29,168 nt of DNA from an uncultured Coprococcus sp. (GTDB lineage Bacteria > Bacillota_A > Clostridia > Lachnospirales > Lachnospiraceae): the NCBI GenBank assembly GCA_900767685.1, contig CAAGAB010000080.1, positions 1-29,168 on the forward strand, read 5' to 3'. The notes beneath the pieces are model-generated. The model saw only the letters and a list, made by a program, of their open reading frames with translations. It made no database searches and was not told the origin of the DNA. The position numbers and the translations under genes were made by a program. How positions within the stretch are numbered: the first letter of the stretch is position 1; every line of letters starts with the position of its first letter. Shown in pieces: positions 25,175-29,168 of this stretch.

Positions 25175-26185
25175 TTATTTCCCCAGAAGTTCATTTACTC
25201 TCTTCTGCACCTTATCATATTCATAGCCCGCTTTCTTCAATCTGTTTTTCCTATCCTCGCCATTTCCCCAATCGCCCACTATCACCTCTCTGGCTATCTC
25301 GTCAGTTGATTTCTTCTGTGAAGCTTTCACTATAGCGTTCACCTTCTCCTGAACTTTATCGTAATCATATCCCGCCGTTTTTAATCTCTTTTTTCGATCC
25401 TCGCCGTTCCCCCATCTGCCCGCTATGACTTCCTTCGCGATCACATCTATGCTTTTCTTTTTTCTATTCTTATTATTCTTGTTATTCTTATCATTACTTT
25501 TCCCGCTATTGCTATCAGAGGCTTTCCCTTTCGATTTTCCCTTATCAGTGTCAGTCTTTATCGCAGCACATTTTCTCCATGTCGCTTTGTCTATATAAGA
25601 CTTGTTCAGGTCAAGATTTCCCTCATACCCCGGAAGCCGGCCCACAGAAGTGTACTGCCTGATAGAACAATCATACTGCCCTTCATTCCACGGATGCTCC
25701 TGATATCCAGTCTGCTCGTAATCAGGATACTGAGCGACCCACAGCCTGTAGCCAAGATTTTTCACATTATCCATGGCACTCTTCTGAATATATATCAGCG
25801 GTTTTACCCTGGTTTTTCTGTACACATAATCGCACCACTCCTTGCACCACGCTCTGGCACTTCTGCCAAACTGTGGATTGTTCTGTCCCTCCCAGTCGAG
25901 CACGAGTATGGCTTTGCCCACATATTTCTTACTGTATGCAAGGAAATACTCAGCCTCACTGTGGGGATCGCCACCATTTGCATAGTGGAATGCCCCCAGA
26001 AGTTTTCCCGCTTTCATCGCCTGGTCACAGTGCTTTGCAAAACACCTATTCTTATAGTCCGTGCCCTCCGTCGCTTTCACTATCACAAAGTCACAAGGCA
26101 CCTTGGTTATATCTATAGTATCCTGCCATGCTGATATATCTATGCCATCCATGTATCCTTTTAACGGAGTCTTATTAGAAGCCAT
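25175..26185 (-). CDS. Phage-type endolysin: GH25 lysozyme with two Cpl-7 repeats
   Basis: This 336-residue muramidase has a GH25 catalytic domain (about 12-200), with the first catalytic Asp in GIDISAW and the Asp/Glu pair in LVLDWEG (about 96-99). A Lys/Asn/Ser-rich linker (210-245) leads to two CW_7 (Cpl-7) wall-binding repeats, each with GNGEDRKxRLKxAGY (about 246-283 and 294-331). There is no signal peptide, so release would need the holin encoded just upstream. ATG 26185 has AGGAG eight bases before it, but that site lies in one arm of a long hairpin. No other phage structural genes are nearby. Confidence 0.93.
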   Translation of the reverse strand: MASNKTPLKGYMDGIDISAWQDTIDITKVPCDFVIVKATEGTDYKNRCFAKHCDQAMKAGKLLGAFHYANGGDPHSEAEYFLAYSKKYVGKAILVLDWEGQNNPQFGRSARAWCKEWCDYVYRKTRVKPLIYIQKSAMDNVKNLGYRLWVAQYPDYEQTGYQEHPWNEGQYDCSIRQYTSVGRLPGYEGNLDLNKSYIDKATWRKCAAIKTDTDKGKSKGKASDSNSGKSNDKNNKNNKNRKKKSIDVIAKEVIAGRWGNGEDRKKRLKTAGYDYDKVQEKVNAIVKASQKKSTDEIAREVIVGDWGNGEDRKNRLKKAGYEYDKVQKRVNELLGK

Positions 26186-26189
26186 AAAA

Positions 26190-26247
26190 TTGTCTCCTGA
26201 ATTCTTTTGTCTGTATATAATATTCCAGACATTGAATCAGGAGACAA
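26190..26247 (-). promoter_or_regulatory. Hairpin covering the endolysin ribosome site
   Basis: In the minus-strand mRNA, TTGTCTCCTG (26247-26238) pairs perfectly with CAGGAGACAA (26199-26190), which contains the endolysin Shine-Dalgarno. A nested GTCTG/CAGAC pair extends the stem. The ribosome site would be hidden, so endolysin translation may be limited or controlled. Regulation is inferred. Confidence 0.7.
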
Positions 26248-26315
26248 ACTCATGATCATTATTCCTAATCTATACTTTTTTGTACTGCATTATATTTGTT
26301 GTAGCCATGTCACCT

Positions 26316-26639
26316 TTATTCATGCCACTTTTCCTTATCTCCGCCCTTGTAAAACCGCTTAAAAATCGATATCAGATAGTCCCATCCCCGGGTACATATA
26401 ATCGCAATGACAAATGCCCCGAAAAACGCAGCCACAGGATAATACCACACAAATGCTATGTGATAAAATGATAGTCCAACAAAAAGTCCCACCTCACACA
26501 CAATGACACTGGTGATCAGAACCTGAAAAGAGGTAGGAATCTTCTTCAGCACTCCTACCTCTTTCGTAAATTCCGTTATTATAGATATCAAAGTACAACA
26601 AACAGCCACCATCACTAGACAAACCGCAAATCTGTCCAT
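26316..26639 (-). CDS. Phage-type holin
   Basis: This 107-residue protein has about three hydrophobic segments (roughly 4-24, 38-58 and 65-86) and a charged C-terminus (KRFYKGGDKEKWHE), the layout of small phage holins. It has a very strong ribosome site (AAGGAGGTGA) at good distance from ATG 26639. It is followed after 130 bases by the endolysin gene on the same strand, so the two form a lysis cassette. The holin call rests on topology and this neighbour; the exact holin family is not certain. Confidence 0.75.
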   Translation of the reverse strand: MDRFAVCLVMVAVCCTLISIITEFTKEVGVLKKIPTSFQVLITSVIVCEVGLFVGLSFYHIAFVWYYPVAAFFGAFVIAIICTRGWDYLISIFKRFYKGGDKEKWHE

Positions 26640-26763
26640 ATGAGTTCACCTCCTTGTCCATGTTTTAATTTAATATATTCCGGAAGGTGGTGTGTGGTTA
26701 TAAAATATTATTATGTTCTTGTTACACCATATCCGTTCGAGTCTTGGAAGGGAGTGGTGCCTT

Positions 26764-26841
26764 ATGAATACATATGAGGAATTCATGGTTATATTAACCG
26801 TTGCGATACTTATTGTGACAATTCTGAATCATAGAAAATAA
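26764..26841 (+). CDS. Small holin-like toxin peptide, probable type I toxin
   Basis: This 25-residue peptide reads MNTYEEFMVILTVAILIV, then TILNHRK: a short polar start, one membrane helix and a basic tail. It resembles the putative holin-like toxin family (Hol_Tox), whose members are usually 25-35 residues with the same M-x-T-Y-E start. A ribosome site GGAAGGGAG precedes the ATG by 9 bases. A terminator starts 2 bases after the stop codon. A convergent antisense RNA overlaps its 3' end. It stands divergent from the holin-endolysin pair. Toxicity is inferred from the family and the locus structure. Confidence 0.75.
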   Translation: MNTYEEFMVILTVAILIVTILNHRK

Positions 26842-26936
26842 GAAAAACACCTCAGCCGGCTAAGCATTGAGGTGTTTTATCTTAAATAGCTTTTCACCGG
26901 ACGGATAGGACGTATCTATCGCTCGGCTGTCTTGTT
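26840..26936 (-). ncRNA. Predicted antitoxin antisense RNA
   Basis: A strong minus-strand promoter would start an RNA near 26936 that ends at the terminator shared with the toxin mRNA, giving about 95 nt. Its 5' end (CTTAACAAGACAGCCGAGCG region) is partly complementary to the toxin leader just upstream of the ribosome site, and its 3' end is fully complementary to the toxin terminator. This is the layout of Fst/par-like type I antitoxin RNAs. Existence of the RNA is inferred. Confidence 0.65.
26844..26880. terminator. Bidirectional terminator shared by toxin mRNA and antisense RNA
   Basis: AAAACACCTCA (26844-26854) and TGAGGTGTTTT (26868-26878) form a perfect 11-bp stem around a 13-base loop containing GCCGGC. 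A-tracts on the left and T-tracts on the right let it end transcripts from both sides. Confidence 0.9.
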
Positions 26937-26942
26937 AAGTAT

Positions 26943-26970
26943 ATTATACAATATTTTTGACGTTTGTCAA
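26943..26970 (-). promoter_or_regulatory. Promoter of the antisense RNA
   Basis: Consensus TTGACA (26970-26965 on the minus strand) and consensus TATAAT (26948-26943) are 16 bases apart. No coding sequence follows on this strand before the shared terminator, which supports a short RNA product. Confidence 0.8.
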
Positions 26971-27018
26971 AAGAATAAAATTCTAAGATTACCATTTAAT
27001 ATTTGTAACATCTAATCA

Positions 27019-28590
27019 TTATATTCTTTCAATTACACAACTATGCTTGTGCTTATCATCTTTATTGTCACTATAGTCAATTCCCACAAGAACAATTTTA
27101 TCGCTATATCCAGCTAATGCTCCTTGATATCTTCGATCTTTAATCTGTTTTATTGCAGAATCTGCTGACTTATTGTACTTCAGTTCTATGACCATTGCCG
27201 GCCTTCCCCCAGCGTTTGCTCTTGGAATAAAAACGAGGTCTGCAAAACCCTTTCCAGCAGGCAATTCTCTGACTATATTGTAATATGCTGATGCCGTAAA
27301 ATATGCCATTGTAAGCACACAGCTAAGTGAATTCTCGTTATTGTACTTCAAAATTGATGTATACGTTTCATGCGCCAATTCAACAATTTCTGCTACTTTT
27401 TCAGAATCTCCTTCAATTGTAGCATCAAGGAGTTCATCACATCTTGAAATTGATTTAGCGATTTCACTCCACGATCCAGTCTGAAGTGCAAGATCAAATG
27501 CCGCCGCGACTTCATAATTTGGAATGTATGCACTCTTCTTTTCTGCATCATACGCCAGATAGCCGAGATGGATCAATGCTGTCAATGCATCATCCCTTGA
27601 GGCAATCGTTGTCAGATCATTCTGAAATGTATTGACATTCAATCTTACCTTTTCTCCTGCAAGCATAGCCAGAACATCATCTTTAAGTCCATCATAGTTC
27701 ATCGTTATAAATGTATTTATGGACTCAAATGATGAAGTATTCTTCCAATACGAATCAAAATCATGGTCAAGCATTGACTGTACAACCGAATTTGGATTGT
27801 ACATATGGAGTCCATCTATCAAATATCCATCATACCACGCCTTCACAGACTCAAAATCCATATCATACACATCACATAGATTTTTTACCTCCGTCTCAGT
27901 AAATCCGAAATACTTTGTAATCTGTTTGGATTTTAACATGGTATATTCCCTGAAATTATTAAGTGCAGATTCATCCTTGATCTTTTTTATAGGCAAAATT
28001 CCTGTAATATATGCCAGCGCTAGAAAGGCCTTTGATTCCTCGCTCTTAAATAACAGATGCAGAAACTGCAGATAATTGTGAACCAATTCCTTACTGCCAC
28101 CATTTCTTATAACACAATCCCACTCGTCAATTATAATTACAAATGGTATTCCAGATATCTTATAAACTGACATAAGAACAGAACTTATCATCTTGGAATA
28201 ATCAACCTTATCCCCATATACTTGTCTTAATTCGTCATATATGTATTCCTTGATCTTTTCTATTGTTTTATCCTTATATGCGTCCCAGAATGATGATACA
28301 TCAATATGTATTACATTATACCTATTCATATGCTTTTTGTAGCTTTCTTTAGCCGCTATCTCTGTATCACCAAAAAGAACAGAAGAATCGCATCCCCGGC
28401 TATAATACGCATCTATCATTCCTGCCGCATGGGACTTACCAAATCGTCTGGCATGACTGACACTGATACAATTAGCATTTGTACATATAACTCTGTTCAG
28501 ATATTCAAGCAGACCTGTCTTATCAAGATACAATTCACTATTCTTGTCCTTTGTAAAACTGTCATTACTTGGATTAAAATAAATGCCCAT
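27019..28590 (-). CDS. AAA-ATPase-like protein with C-terminal PD-(D/E)XK nuclease domain
   Basis: This 523-residue protein has an AAA-ATPase_like N-terminal part with the variant Walker A RRFGKS (48-53) and Walker B VIIIDEWD (about 151-158). Its C-terminal PD-(D/E)XK domain has Asp451 (GFADLVFIP) and Glu469-x-Lys471 (VIELKYNKS), so the nuclease-type site looks intact. This architecture (AAA-ATPase_like plus PDDEXK_9) is abundant in gut Firmicutes and Bacteroidetes. Its biological role is not established, though a mobile or defence role is often suspected. ATG 28590 has AAGGAGGG six bases upstream. It is a single-gene unit. Confidence 0.9.
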   Translation of the reverse strand: MGIYFNPSNDSFTKDKNSELYLDKTGLLEYLNRVICTNANCISVSHARRFGKSHAAGMIDAYYSRGCDSSVLFGDTEIAAKESYKKHMNRYNVIHIDVSSFWDAYKDKTIEKIKEYIYDELRQVYGDKVDYSKMISSVLMSVYKISGIPFVIIIDEWDCVIRNGGSKELVHNYLQFLHLLFKSEESKAFLALAYITGILPIKKIKDESALNNFREYTMLKSKQITKYFGFTETEVKNLCDVYDMDFESVKAWYDGYLIDGLHMYNPNSVVQSMLDHDFDSYWKNTSSFESINTFITMNYDGLKDDVLAMLAGEKVRLNVNTFQNDLTTIASRDDALTALIHLGYLAYDAEKKSAYIPNYEVAAAFDLALQTGSWSEIAKSISRCDELLDATIEGDSEKVAEIVELAHETYTSILKYNNENSLSCVLTMAYFTASAYYNIVRELPAGKGFADLVFIPRANAGGRPAMVIELKYNKSADSAIKQIKDRRYQGALAGYSDKIVLVGIDYSDNKDDKHKHSCVIERI

Positions 28591-28675
28591 CTCATGCCCT
28601 CCTTATCTCTATCATACGTATTATAACATTCTTTTTTATTAAATGTATATCCTGTATAATTTTTAAAATAAAAAA

Positions 28676-28748
28676 TCCACATCCTGCCCACGTAAATCTA
28701 CGTGGACAAAATGTGGACAAAAACACATTTTATACTGAATGTGGACAA
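28676..28748. repeat. Nested palindrome and GTGGACAA repeats upstream of the ATPase gene
   Basis: TCCACAT (28676-28682) and ATGTGGA (28711-28717) enclose, with 5-base gaps on each side, CCACGTA (28688-28694) and TACGTGG (28699-28705). GTGGACAA occurs three times in one direction (28702-28709, 28713-28720, 28741-28748). It may be an operator for the ATPase gene or an RNA hairpin. The repeats resemble DnaA boxes (TTGTCCACA against TTATCCACA), but nothing else suggests an origin. Confidence 0.6.
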
Positions 28749-28800
28749 GTTTTTGGAAAATTCTGAATTATCTCACAATTCCCCAAAGCCTTGATTTTAC

Positions 28801-29168
28801 TTAGAATTTGCCAGCGTTAGCAGCTTCCTCAACAGAAACAGCTACAGCAACTGTAGCACCAACCATAGGGTTGTTACCCATTCCGATAAGTCCCATCATC
28901 TCTACGTGTGCAGGAACTGATGATGAACCAGCGAACTGTGCATCACTGTGCATACGTCCAAGAGTATCTGTCATACCGTATGAAGCAGGACCTGCTGCCA
29001 TGTTATCTGGGTGAAGTGTACGTCCTGTACCACCGCCTGATGCTACTGAGAAGTACTTCTTACCCTGCTCGATACACTCCTTCTTGTATGTACCTGCAAC
29101 TGGATGCTGGAAACGTGTAGGGTTTGTTGAGTTACCTGTGATAGATACGCCAACATTCTCGTAGTGCA
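28801..29168 (-). CDS. GGGtGRT protein, 3' part (continues beyond the window)
   Basis: The minus-strand frame enters from the right edge and runs 121 codons to TAA at 28801. It contains the name-giving motif GGGTGRT followed by LHPDNMAAGPASYG and a small-residue-rich C-terminus (GMGNNPMVGATVAVAVSVEE). The 5' end is missing, so the true start is outside the window. GGGtGRT proteins are conserved in anaerobic Firmicutes; I know of no proven function. The codon choice looks like that of a highly expressed gene. Part of its 3' end recurs at 25104-25127 in inverted orientation. Confidence 0.92.
   Translation of the reverse strand, partial: HYENVGVSITGNSTNPTRFQHPVAGTYKKECIEQGKKYFSVASGGGTGRTLHPDNMAAGPASYGMTDTLGRMHSDAQFAGSSSVPAHVEMMGLIGMGNNPMVGATVAVAVSVEEAANAGKF

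Larger units (their letters stand above)
26730..26939. repeat. Direct repeat pair linking toxin leader and antisense RNA
   Basis: TATCCGTTCGAGTCTTGGAAG (26730-26750), just before the toxin ribosome site, resembles 26917-26939 (TATCGCTCGG, then CTGTCTTGTTAAG) with shared TATC, TCG, TCTTG and AAG blocks. Because the second copy is transcribed from the other strand, the antisense RNA 5' end is complementary to the toxin mRNA leader. The match is imperfect, with small gaps. Confidence 0.55.

Noticed and set aside
28701..28748. Replication origin based on DnaA-box-like repeats
   Set aside because: The repeats differ from the consensus at one fixed base, and there is no dnaA, dnaN or AT-rich unwinding region.
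1..29168. tRNA, rRNA, transposase or integrase genes
   Set aside because: None was recognised on either strand.

Overview
The window looks like part of a chromosome from a gut Firmicute of the Lachnospiraceae type (Coprococcus or Roseburia-like). The reasons are the low-to-moderate GC content, strong AGGAGG ribosome sites, a GGGtGRT protein gene, a very large BspA-type leucine-rich-repeat surface protein and a C. difficile-like type I-B CRISPR repeat. The exact genus is not resolved. Bases 1-20 are Illumina adapter, so the left edge is an assembly end inside the CRISPR array.

Layout: (1) 21-1255, a CRISPR array with 19 repeats and 18 complete spacers, cut off at its old end and read on the minus strand; its leader is 1256-1432. 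(2) 1433-9634, a complete type I-B (Tneap-like) cas operon on the minus strand in the order cas6-cas8(cst1)-cas7(cst2)-cas5-cas3-cas4-cas1-cas2, with a probable internal cas11 start inside cas8. (3) 9635-9925, the cas promoter facing a small divergent RNA gene built from two degenerate CRISPR repeats around a 22-nt spacer-like segment. That segment matches the cas promoter region 20/22 next to a CCA PAM. This is the arrangement of a CRISPR-guided autorepressor RNA (CreR-like) and is the main discovery here. (4) 10130-12896, an exonuclease gene fragment and a PcrA/UvrD-type helicase with a repeat-encoded N-terminus. (5) 13071-21890, a secreted protein of about 2,939 residues. (6) 22069-24053, a membrane-bound XRE regulator translationally coupled to a membrane-anchored protein. 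(7) 24258-24965, a YugP-type zinc peptidase. (8) 25175-26639, an orphan endolysin-holin pair. (9) 26730-26970, a probable unannotated type I toxin-antitoxin locus: a 25-residue holin-like toxin with a convergent antisense RNA sharing one terminator. (10) 27019-28590, an AAA-ATPase/PD-(D/E)XK protein, then the 3' end of a GGGtGRT gene at the right edge.

How the parts fit: Cas6 would process array transcripts. Cas8, Cas11, Cas7 and Cas5 form Cascade, Cas3 degrades targets, and Cas4-Cas1-Cas2 add spacers. The divergent RNA would load the same Cascade with a short guide aimed at the cas promoter, so that Cascade level and crRNA supply set cas expression. A second repeat-like element in the cas5-cas3 gap of the cas mRNA could be a Cas6 cutting site that separates interference from cas3/adaptation messages. 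Both ideas are inferred from sequence only.
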